A stretch of DNA of 38,873 bases from contig NMRA01000173.1 of assembly GCA_002633005.1 (NCBI GenBank), positions 495,172 through 534,044 on the forward strand, given 5' to 3'. A program made the translations under genes and the position numbers. Below the pieces are notes generated by a model. It was not told the DNA's origin, made no database searches, and saw only the letters and a list, made by a program, of their open reading frames with translations. This DNA is from Phoronis australis (Eukaryota > Phoronida > Phoronidae). Positions 21,793 through 33,700 of this stretch are shown piece after piece (position 1 is the stretch's first letter; each line of letters starts with the position of its first letter).

Positions 21793-24700
21793 CTGGAAAT
21801 AAGTAAGTGTAGCGTCAGAGAACAACTAACACCACTAAATTATTCATCAGCTACTCTTCAACAAGGCACATTTATACACTAAGTAGGTGAAATTCATCAA
21901 CAGCAGCAACAAATAAAAACAACGGTCAGAAGGTTACCTAATACACAAGCTAATGGCAAGTCACAAACGCTGAGATATCTTGAATAATGTATTGAACAGT
22001 GTGGCTGTGTTATATATTAGTTATAACCACAGTTCAACACAATGTGTAGTTGTCACATCCAGTGGCAACACTTTGCACATGTTTGTCTAGTAAAAATGAC
22101 AAAATATGAAGCACTAGTGTAATCTCCAGTTAATAAACTATTGTGTGGTGCATGAACGAGAAATTATGAACACTCTTGTACTAACATAGGTCATCAGACA
22201 TTTGATGACAACATACAAAATTCCACTTCATGACCAGAGCTATTTGTTCATTATAGGAAATAATCAGAGTTTCAAACGCTGTAGCACTATACAGTTAATA
22301 CTATAGCTGCAAGCAATTTGTATTACTATTACTTAGAAATAAACTGTAAGTTGCTTCAGTGAATCAAGATTGCTAGTGCTCATGACCATGTGAATCAGAC
22401 AAGACCACTAGTTCCACTGTAGACTTCATTTCCTTCAAAATGGCAGCCTCCTGCGGCAGTGTTACACTGCAGTGCAACGACTAAAAATTTGCTACAATAT
22501 GCTGGATAGCAAAGGATCTGGTTGGATGGCATCTCTTTTGGGCCACATTGGTGGAATCTGTTGAAAATTTACATTCAGAATCTAGCGTTATCTCATGCCA
22601 CATGGAGTATTGGAAGAGAAGTGGTGGTTTTGGGGTGAAAGGGTCAATTTTGCATTTTTTGACACTTTTTAGCCTGGCTTCCTTTCAGGTGGAAGTGAAA
22701 TGGCCACAAATATGAGTTAGAGTAGTTTCTTTGGTCATTTGCAATGGTACCTCCCATTGGTGGCTTTCTATAGCTACCACCCTGCTGTATCATGTGGCCA
22801 CCCATCATTGGATTTGATTGGCTTGTGTTCTGTGACATCATCATCTGATCTCTTGAAGCCATTGGCTGGTTCATGGGTTGGGCTTGAGATGACATCATCT
22901 GTTGATACAAAACCAGGCATTAGAGAATCTTTAATGACAAATAGACTTGAATCACATAACATAACTTCACCACTGACATTACATAAACAACTGACCACCA
23001 TGGCCAGCAACTGACCACCGTGGCCAGCAACTGACCACCGTGGCCAGCAACTGACCACCGTGGCCAGCAACTGACCACCGTGACCAGCAACTGACCACCG
23101 TGACCAGCAACTGACCACCGTGGCCAGCAACTGCATGAGTCAGTTATCTTCAAGCATAAACATCATTTTCAAAGCAAGAAAAAGGTGAAACCAATTTCAC
23201 TACTGTAAGGGGCCTAATTCACTACTGTAAGGGGCCTAATTCACTACTGTAAGGGGTCTAATTCACTACTGTAAGGGGCCTAGTTCACTACTGTAAGGGG
23301 CCTAATTCACTACTGTAAAGGGCCTAAATCAAAAGTTCTTTTGCAACAACAGGCACAGATTTATTTCACCATTAGTTGTTGTAAGCCTATAACTCCACAA
23401 ACCTGAATAGAGTGATATAATCTGAAGATCACTTCCAGTGTTTTCTCACAGAACTTAAAAAGGTGAATAAAAGATCTATGTGTCAGCTTAAATACTCGGA
23501 CAAAAGTGAGGCGACAAGCTTATTACCTGAGGCATCATGTTTTGTTGACTCATTGGCTGTGACTGTGACATTGGTATCATGGCTTGTGGAGTTTGGTTGG
23601 GTATCTGTTGGTTATCTGCCATCATGCTAGGCGGTCCCTGTGGGTTCATAGGTGGACTTTTGGGCAAATTGGGATGGCTGACTGGCATCATCTGTTGAGG
23701 TGGCTGTTGGCCTGATGCCATCATAGTCTGAGAATTATGTGTTGGCATTGGTTGAGATTGGGAGTGAGATTGCATCATTGACTGACTCTGTGTCATAGGC
23801 GGAGCTTGAGAGGAAGGAATTGGATTTGTGGAAATACTTGGCTGGCTTTCAGGCATCACTTGTGGCTGACTTTGTTGGGGGGCCATCGGTGATTGGCTGT
23901 GAGTCATAGGTTGTTGTTGATTGGACATCATTGACTGATCTTGTCCCATCATTGGCTGACTCTGTGACATCATAGGCTGATTCTGCTGAATCACTGGTTG
24001 GCTCTGTGACATATTTGATTGATTTTGAGACATCATAGCCTGATTCTGGGACATCATTGGCTGTTGACCCTGCGGCATCATTGGCTGACTCTGAGACATC
24101 ATCGCTGAGTTCTGTGACATCATTGGTTGATTTTGTGACATCATAGGCTGATTCTGAGCCATCATTGGCTGTTGGCCAGGTGTCATCATCTGGTGTGGAT
24201 TCTGTGGCATCATTGGTTGATTCTGATTCATCATCTGCTGGTTGTGTGACATTCTCATCTGGTTCTGCTGCATGGCCATCTGGCCTGGAGGCATGCCTGA
24301 AAAAAAGAGCAAATTGTCAACTGTCACCTGCATCATCTTAATTTGAAAATCTCAGAATCCGTTCATCAATTTTATTAAACTAGGTTGATGAGAGTTTGAC
24401 CATACTTGTATAATGGTGACGTTTGGTCAAACAAATGAAAACAAACAAATGAAAACAAACAGATGACCGGCGTGAAAAAGACAGGTGAAAAGATGAATAT
24501 AGCAACCATTAGTCATAAATTAGTAAAACGTAAGTGACCATATTTAAAGTGAATTTTCAAAAATCAGTTTAGTACAGACACAACTTATATCACTCGATAT
24601 AAACACCAAGAACTGCAGTAGACAGGAACATTAAAGACAATTTAATTAGAACTGAGTTACACAATTGATTTTACAGCCAGATGTTGAACCTACCAGACTG

Positions 24701-27700
24701 CTGGTTATGGTAGCCACCCTGTTGACTAGACATATTGAACATCTGATTTGGCATCTGACCTGCAACAATCACAACACAGTTAGTCTCAACATCAAATAAC
24801 CCTGATACCATGTAAGCCTAGTGGGGCCCGCACCAAGTTATAATGACAAAACAAAGCACACCACAGCTTATCACGGCATACACAGCAAATAGTTCACATT
24901 TGATTATCAGGCCAACAATCAATACTATCCAAATTAATGATTCCTTCACAAGGAACAACAGAGTCCGACTAACTTGTGTTGGTGGCAAACTGCAGAATGA
25001 TGAGGGAAAAACAAAAAAAAAACAGTTTATGTAGAATGCGCAAACAAGCGCAGCAGTGCTGACCTAGAGTTACTATCACAGAATTCCTAACTTTAGGCTG
25101 CCAACAGCAATACACTTAAGCACCTTCTAGAGTTGCTTCTACATGCATGTTGTCATTGGTAATGAGAATCAAGCCCCATCAAGCTTAAAGGAATATTATG
25201 AGACAGTTTTACAAGCGGATCAATTCATTTTTTGTGTTTGGCAGCTAAATACTGAAGAAATGAGGATTTAAATGAACGTGAAACTAAAACAGGGCTTGAC
25301 ATCAGCGAGTAAACGCTCAAAAATAAAAGTGGGAAAAATAAAATACGATTTGATAAATAGACCTCTCGTACCACTCATACGGCGGCCGAGTGGATGTTTG
25401 GTGTTTTATTTTTTTGGTCGGCGTCGCCACTGTTTAAGAGCCCAAACCTGGCATACTTGCCACTCATATTTTTGATGAACATTTTCGCCTGTGTCGAGCG
25501 CTGTAAAACATCATGGCAAGCAAGGAGACACTTACAAGACAGGTAATATGGCCGACAGTGAGAATGTAATATAGCCGACAATGAGAATGTAACATGGCCG
25601 ACACTCAGAATGTAACATGGCCGATACTGAGAAGAAATTCCTAAATATGCCGGTGATTCGTTGGGCCAAGGGAGTTTGCAAGACTGGCTCTGTATTCATT
25701 CGAGAAATATAGTTTTCAAAACATAAATATACTAAACAGGTCTTTGCAAGATCCATTCGCCCAGCTTGGACAATACAATTAAAACATATAACCAACCTTT
25801 AACAAAACACTCCCACTCACCATTTAAGAGTCCACCATTGTACCAAGAAATACACAAGAATTGGAGGAAAAGGTACAGATTAATAAATGTTTTATTATTA
25901 GAATAGCACAAACAGTGTGAAACAAACTAAGATAACTTGAAACAAGCCCACTGACATCATCAACTGTGTTCAACCAGCAAATAGGATCCATAAGTAACAA
26001 GTTTTGAACAACTTTTGTGTAAAACGAATATTTCAAAAAGAGAAGAATTGCAACATTTCACATATTAGAGTTTAAGAAATTGAAATGTAAGTCACTTTTA
26101 TGGAGAAAGTCAAAAAGGGCAGCTATACAACTGCTGTCCGACACAAATACCAACTTTTGAGTTCGACCATTTACCATTGTGAACATGGTCTCAACTTGTT
26201 GGTAGGTCCAAATAAATGGGATTTGTGGACATGGAATGACATTTCATAATTTCTGACTTGTTGCAGTGTGTCATTTTATTTTGAGTTCATAAATAACTCC
26301 ATATCTGAGAAAGAGAAGGGATGAAACCCATTTTCTAGACTTTCAAAACAACCAAGTTTTTCATAAAAGGCAGTTTCATACCAGTTTTAAGCAACGTTAG
26401 AATAGCTAAGTCTAACACAATCGCAATATTTGGGCTTCTTCATTGACATAGAATTTGGTCAAAAGCCAGGACTCCAAACATACAGTGACCAACTCATAGC
26501 CAATTCATTTGCATGCTTAGACTAATGACAGACTCTTAAACACTGAATAAGAAAAACCTTTGGGGACACCAGACACCGGCTTAGCAGCAATAGACACGAG
26601 TGGCTTTTTACCCTGTGGCTGAACCATCGCTGGCTGGTTCATATGACGAGAGTGGCTCCCTGGCCCGCCACCAGGTGGCATGTTACCTTGGTTGAAGCGC
26701 TGTGCCTGGCTGCCATAGCTCATCATGTTGTTTCCCATTGGTCCTCCTGCAAGTGTCTCAAACAGGGTCAGATGTGCATTGATACCAGAAGGGGAGGGGG
26801 GTTGTTTTGATACAATTTAGTCCTACTGTAAGTGTCTCGAACAGGGTCAGATGCGCATTGACAGGAGGGGGAGGGAGTTGTTTTGATACAATTAAGTCCT
26901 CTTGTACGTGTCTCAAACAGGGTCAGACGTGCATTGACACCAGAAGGGGAGGGGGGTTGTTTTGATACAATTTAGTCCTANNNNNNNNNNNNNNNNNNNN
27001 NNNNNNNNNNNNNNNNNNNNNNNNNNNNNNNNNNNNNNNNNNNNNNNNNNNNNNNNNNNNNNNNNNNNNNNNNNNNNNNNNNNNNNNNNNNNNNNNNNNN
27101 NNNNNNNNNNNNNNNNNNNNNNNNNNNNNNNNNNNNNNNNNNNNNNNNNNNNNNNNNNNNNNNNNNNNNNNNNNNNNNNNNNNNNNNNNNNNNNNNNNNN
27201 NNNNNNNNNNNNNNNNNNNNNNNNNNNNNNNNNNNNNNNNNNNNNNNNNNNNNNNNNNNNNNNNNNNNNNNNNNNNNNNNNNNNNNNNNNNNNNNNNNNN
27301 NNNNNNNNNNNNNNNNNNNNNNNNNNNNNNNNNNNNNNNNNNNNNNNNNNNNNNNNNNNNNNNNNNNNNNNNNNNNNNNNNNNNNNNNNNNNNNNNNNNN
27401 NNNNNNNNNNNNNNNNNNNNNNNNNNNNNNNNNNNNNNNNNNNNNNNNNNNNNNNNNNNNNNNNNNNNNNNNNNNNNNNNNNNNNNNNNNNNNNNNNNNN
27501 NNNNNNNNNNNNNNNNNNNNNNNNNNNNNNNNNNNNNNNNNNNNNNNNNNNNNNNNNNNNNNNNNNNNNNNNNNNNNNNNNNNNNNNNNNNNNNNNNNNN
27601 NNNNNNNNNNNNNNNNNNNNNNNNNNNNNNNNNNNNNNNNNNNNNNNNNNNNNNNNNNNNNNNNNNNNNNNNNNNNNNNNNNNNNNNNNNNNNNNNNNNN

Positions 27701-30700
27701 NNNNNNNNNNNNNNNNNNNNNNNNNNNNCCATCATTCTATGCTCAAGTATATTTCAGTTTACTTGAATGACTGTTTAGTCCTATTTTGCACTCCATTATT
27801 CTATGCTCAAGTATATTACAGTTTACTTGAATGACTGTTTAGTCCTATTTTGTACTCCATTATTCTATGCTCAAGTATATTTCAGTTTACTTGAATGACT
27901 GTTTAGTCCTATTTTGCACTCCATTATTCTATGCTCAAGTATATTTCAGTTTACTTGAATGACTGTTTAGTCCTATTTTGCACTCCATTATTCTATGCTC
28001 AAGTATATTTCAGTTTACTTGAATGACTGCTTAGTCCTATTTTGTACTCCATTATTCTATGCTCAAGTATATTTCAGTTTACTTGAATGACTGTTTAGTC
28101 CTATTTTGTACTCCATTATTCTATGCTCAAGTATACTACAGTTTACTTGAATGACTGTTTAGTCCTATTTTGCACTCCATTACTCTATGCTCAAGTATAT
28201 TATAGTTTACTTGAATGACTGTTTAGTCCTATTTTGCACTTGATTATCCCAGCATTAAAGTTATACGTTCAAGTCTGGGCTCAAAATACAAAGTTTTTAA
28301 ACAAGTTTGTAGCTTGAATCTAGAGTTCAACAAGTGCGAATTTGGGCTACACACTCATCTGCATAATCCAAAATATACTTACGCAAAGAATACACGATAA
28401 TTATATCGGGTTCGTATCAAAAGAGAATGGTAAATGACAAAAATATTTTAAGTTTCATTTGGAGTAAAAAGTTTCAATCTCCGAGCCCATATCCACAGTT
28501 TCATTAAGTTGGGAATTAACACATAAGTTCATTTTATTGTGTGTTTGGACTTAATATTTCCATTTTAATGAATGACAATGTCAATCAATCAGAAAGTCTA
28601 CTTATGTCATTTACCAAACATCATCTCAACATACCATCACCACCTTGGTTTGGAATTTGCTGGGGTCTCATATTAGGCTGTTGGGGACCCTGGCCAGGTG
28701 CCTGGAACAATACAACAAAATATACAAGAGAAATCTACAACCAAGAGGTCGCACGGGGTGCCAGATGTTTTCATTCTGCATCAAGTTTCCTTTGATATAA
28801 ATACCAGTTTCCATTCTCCATAAAGGTACACAACACAAATAGCACTTTTTACTGATGACTGTTGCCAACCGTTACTTAAATGTCTAAATTTCCGATACAC
28901 ATTATATGTCATTTCTTCAACAGAGTATTCGTCATAGAAAAGTTAAATGTTAGGTATTAAAGACGTTAAAGTAATTCTTCACTTATATACAGTACGATTA
29001 CAACTGGTTGAGAAAAGAAATCGACTGATTGGCATATTAAATGTATAAACAAAATTTTCAACTTTTTGGTAAACATCATGTGATGAATAAATTGTTAGAG
29101 GTGCATATTGCGACATTGTTCGTAGAAGAGGAAGTGGTAACAAAATAAAATCATACATGCAGTTCAAAAACACAACTTTATATTGCACACTTTGCTTTTA
29201 TCATTTCATGAACATTTATATGGTGAAGCTGACTGCACTGACTTGGAAAAGTGGTTACACTGGGAAATATGATAAGATTTTGGAAAGTATTCCGTATATA
29301 GAGTTTCTTGTGAGAAAAATGAAATCCTACAAGAACACATATCACATGATTGCAATGCGTAACCTAGCAAAATAGCGCCTACTGAAGTAATTGGTCATCG
29401 AAATGAAATAATAAATTATGGGCAAGAATTCACTGTTTCTGTTCTAAAAGAGAAGATTTTTCACTGCACAAGAGTACATGTGCATAGCTATTGCCTTAGG
29501 TTTACATAACTTGTCCTTGTCCAAAAATGGTGATACGTATATGTGGTTGTACAAAACCATAAAGTTGCCTTCCAATACATTACGTTATTTGCAAGATGAT
29601 ACAATGTGGAAGACAAGCACTACTTACTGGTAGAAGAGCCTGTACATTTTGGTTGGAATCAGCAATGGTCGCCAGATAAACAAGGTTCCTGTGTAACATC
29701 TGCTGAAACCTGTAAATGACATGTGCAAAGTCATGAATCTACTTCTTATTAGGTTGTTACAAGCCAGCATTTAAAAAAAATGTCAAAAATGGCTATCACA
29801 GCGCCACCATGTGCCATATTTAAACATATAGGCCTTGATTGATGAGGCATGCGTTGTGTCTAAAGTTTAAGTTTATTGCACAGGAAATGTGGCCTATACC
29901 ATGAATACAAACAAACAAAATTCATGCCAGAGTAACATATTTGGCAAAAATATTTTCCAAGTAATAATTGAAAGCAAACAACGTATGGACTTAATATTAG
30001 CAAATATACAGATTAGCAAATCTTTCCTCGAGCAATGCATCATTCGATCACTCTGAATAGCTTAATCTTACCACTCAAAAGGCAAATTATAAATTAAGTT
30101 TCATGTCCTAATTCCCAAAGGTATCTGTGATGTCAGCCAAATCTGATATTTATGTCCAGTAAATCAAAAGGGCATTTTAATGACAATGTTTTGGAAACTA
30201 AACCTTTAACACTTTAGAATTTTACTCATATGAAACTGTACATTTTAGAGAAGGAATATAATTATCGGTTACAAAAACATTCGTATCCTGTGATAAAGCA
30301 ACTGTACCTAACTTTACAAACTTCACTTCTTTTGTACAAAATCATCACGTATCTGTTAGTCAAAGGTTGCCAAGCCGACAAATACTCAAATATTTACCAA
30401 GAGCAGTTTTACGTCAGCTGGGAACTACAAACCATGCAACATTTTCTGTCACATTGAGTGCACAACAGGTGAAGAGTATCCACAACTGACTTACTGGGAG
30501 CATTCTGCAGCTTTTCCTTTGTTCTGATAATCAACAATGGCATTAATCAGTTGATTGTTTTCATCAAGAAGCTAAAACAAAAACAGTACATATTAGCAGT
30601 GTAATATTAAGATGGCATTCCTTAATGAGGAAAGTAAAGAATGTCAGTGCACATGCTGTATTTGTCACTATTTTGCCCCCTTAGTCAACACTAACGCCCC

Positions 30701-33700
30701 CTCAGTCAACACTAGCACCCCTCAGTCAACACTAGTGCCCCCTCAGTCAACACTAGCCCCACCTCAGTCAACACTAGCTGCTTACTCCCCTGTTCGCAAC
30801 GATACAACCGCCACTACTTGCATGTCTATTGTGGAAACTGATTAACTACAAAGTCACAGAAGATATTTTTTTTGCATTAGGCAAAAACTGAAAGGCTCCA
30901 TTCTACTTTTCCCTTAAAAGGTGAGCCTGTATAAAATATTGTACCCAAGATGGCAATAGGTCATTACCAAGCACACAATGTATTGTAACTCCTAATTTTC
31001 CACACAGCAGATCTCGGTGTTCTAGTATGTATCTTTCAGTATGCCAGTTGTTTGATTTTTGCCAACTATGCGTCGTTTGAGTGGATCACACCTGCTCTCC
31101 CATCAATGAGTGAGTTGATGATACTAGTATACTATACCTCTTTCAAGCAGTCCTTCATTCACTTGCCCAAATCAGCTACTGGCCATGTTCAGCACCGCAC
31201 GTGCCAGTAGATATGACAGGGATATACTTCCACTCGCCCAGTCGCTAATGCGAGTAAAAATGGTGCTGGGCGAGTAGAAGTTGACATGCCGGTCGCCCAG
31301 GTGGCGAGCAAATTTTCAGAGCGCAAAAGCACTCTATTGTTTCCCAGATGAACATGAATAAATTTTCTCCTCCTTGTGCTGTTTTTATCATGAATTTAAG
31401 GTTCAATTTCGTCAGCGTGTCCATGCTCCGGCAGTTAAAAACATCGACGCAGTGCACTCCTACCGACTCGGTACATATTTCCTGTTACACGATTCGTCTA
31501 GATCACAGTGTGTGGTCGTGCACACAGAAATTTGTGGACTAGTCCGAAACAAAGATAAAGGGGGGAAAGGCGGAAGACCGGTCCACATGCTCACAAGTGA
31601 AATACCATATTTCTTGGATCTGATTTCTTATTGTAATAACCAATGGCAATGTACGTCAATATAGCCAAAATTATTTTATGAATAATAACATTCAAAACAC
31701 TTACAGCAATCATCGTAATCCGGCAGCCCCCATGCGTTTTCAGACTTCGCTAAAATAAGCGCCCAGTCCATGAACGTGTACATATGCGAAAAATGCCTTA
31801 CCTACAGTTCGAAAATTCTACAGTAATGTCTTCAATTTATCAATAATATCCGACAGTCCTGAAAAATCATTGTGCGCGGAATTTCTAGACTACGAGCCTC
31901 GCCGCTATGCCGGAATTTAGCCATGACTGTACACTTCAAACTTCCGCAGTGCTTCAAAAAGAACGCAAAAGTTTTGCTGATCTTGCGAGGAATGTGTCCC
32001 ACTATGGTCACAGTGGCGGATCTAGGATACCATAAGGGGGGGCCCAACATGTTGCCTCGGGGAATTGGGCAAAGCGCGATGGTATGTGCACAAGCGGCCC
32101 GAAAGTTGCGGGGGCCGGGGATGTGGATCTCCCGTTCAGAAAATCTATCTGACTAAAAAAAAAGGAAACACGATCCCGACGGGGGTCTGAGCCCCTCCCC
32201 CCCTTCATCCGCTACCGGTCCTAGTTACTGAACTCAATATTTCCTCACGCTTCACGCTGTGGCTGTTTCATTTTGCTTGCGGTTGCCAAGAAGGGGGGAG
32301 GGGGCATGGGGCCCAGCCCCCCCAAATCCGCCTATGCGGTCAGGCCTTTAAGAACAGATGCAGTGTACCTGTCAACGGGATTGTATTGTATCTTTCTCGT
32401 ACACTCAGAGCTTCACCCTCAACAGGAATTCAGATTACTTTGTTCACATAAAAGCCATGAATTGAAATTTGACCACTGTAAAAAGGACGTGGCCAAGAAG
32501 CGCGCGCTAAATACATGAAGGCCCTGCTACTCTGGCAAATGAACTCTGATGACACGTACGCGCTCGCTCACTCGGCGCATACCTGCAGATTAACTTCAAG
32601 TTAAACGTCACGTGACATCAACATGTGTGTTCGTCCAGATTTTTGTCGTGTTGCGGGCTGCGATCTAGCGCAGATTTGGACTTAATCTGCAGTAAGATTC
32701 CGACTCCACAGGAACTTAAAAATCTTAGGGACGCTGTTTGGAAAACTTAAGGAGGAATTCAGGTAATTTATTGAGTTGAAACTATATTTTATTCAAGAAT
32801 TCAAGTTGCCATAACGATCGCGAGGCAGCAACGCATCAGTCGGCAAGTTTTTGCCCTGGGATTTCAGCACAATTTTTTGAAAAAAGATCATAATTTAACA
32901 ACGAAGTTTGATAGCAATGCACCACTGTTTTGTAAAAAGTCTGTCATAGGTTACAAATACATCACAGGGCATAAATTTGATGAATCCTACTGTTGTAGCT
33001 TCCGATTTCACCCGTTTTGGTGACCGGGTTTCAACCGCCTTAGGCTACAATAAGCGCCCCCCTTCCCAAACAAATTTTTCTAAGCGCCCTAGGCGCTTAT
33101 TAGGGCGAATACGGTAGCCCTAATAGATGACGACATCAACGCACGAAACGATGATTTTTATTGACATTGGCAGCAAGGTTTTGGTAACACACGCAAACGG
33201 CCGGGTGCCTGAACTTCAGAGGCTGGGCGAGTAGATTTTCTGGCTCACTCACCCAGCTGGCGAGCGGGGTTTTGAAACCTGGGTATATCCCTGTATGACA
33301 TTGTACTTGTGAGTGCAGTGTTAAAAATAGCCAGCTGCCAACTTGAACTGCTCGAAAAAAAAGTTTGTATACGGGAGAATTTGTTAGAGTTGGAAGGAAT
33401 TAAGACATTGACAGCCTCCTACGGTGTCCTTTTATGTGCAAAAGTTACTTATAACACAGTGATTTTGATGTTTTATTTAATCAGCGTTTGGAATTAGCCG
33501 AAGAGTTACGGAATATCACGACATCGATAACTCCACACTTAGCCAGACCATTTTGTAACCATCCGTAACTCATCGAATAATTTCGTACTGTCCTTGACAT
33601 TCACGTGGGACACGGGAGTTGCTCCAGACGGGCTTTTTGGGAAGATTTTTGTGCTTTGACTGCAGTTTCTTGCGAACACGGTGGAGCAGGACACCGTAAA

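Larger units (their letters stand above)
31217..33293. mobile_element. DNA transposon of about 2.1 kb in SS18 intron 1
   Basis: The left end CAGGGATATAC (31217-31227) is the exact complement of the right end GTATATCCCTG (33283-33293). TATGA stands directly outside both ends (31212-31216 and 33294-33298) as a 5-bp target duplication. Subterminal CTGGGCGAGTAGA and TGGCGAGC words occur at both ends. The body is CpG-rich compared with the host intron. It contains a nested MITE (32011-32336) and a diverged copy of the 7-8 kb repeat (about 32545-33118). No intact transposase frame is visible. Superfamily not assigned. Confidence 0.8.

Noticed and set aside
22774-23153. Minus-strand frames with repeated WSVAGHGGQLLA
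   Set aside because: They are translations of a 20-bp minisatellite in an SS18 intron, in two frames at once.
26517-26611. Extension of SS18 exon 5 through KKPLVSIAAKPV to a stop
   Set aside because: Composition departs from SS18 after VQPQ, and in-phase donors and a phase-matched exon 6 exist. It is kept only as an alternative.
26923-27834. Long open frames on both strands across 26.9-27.8 kb
   Set aside because: They consist almost entirely of N from the assembly gap.
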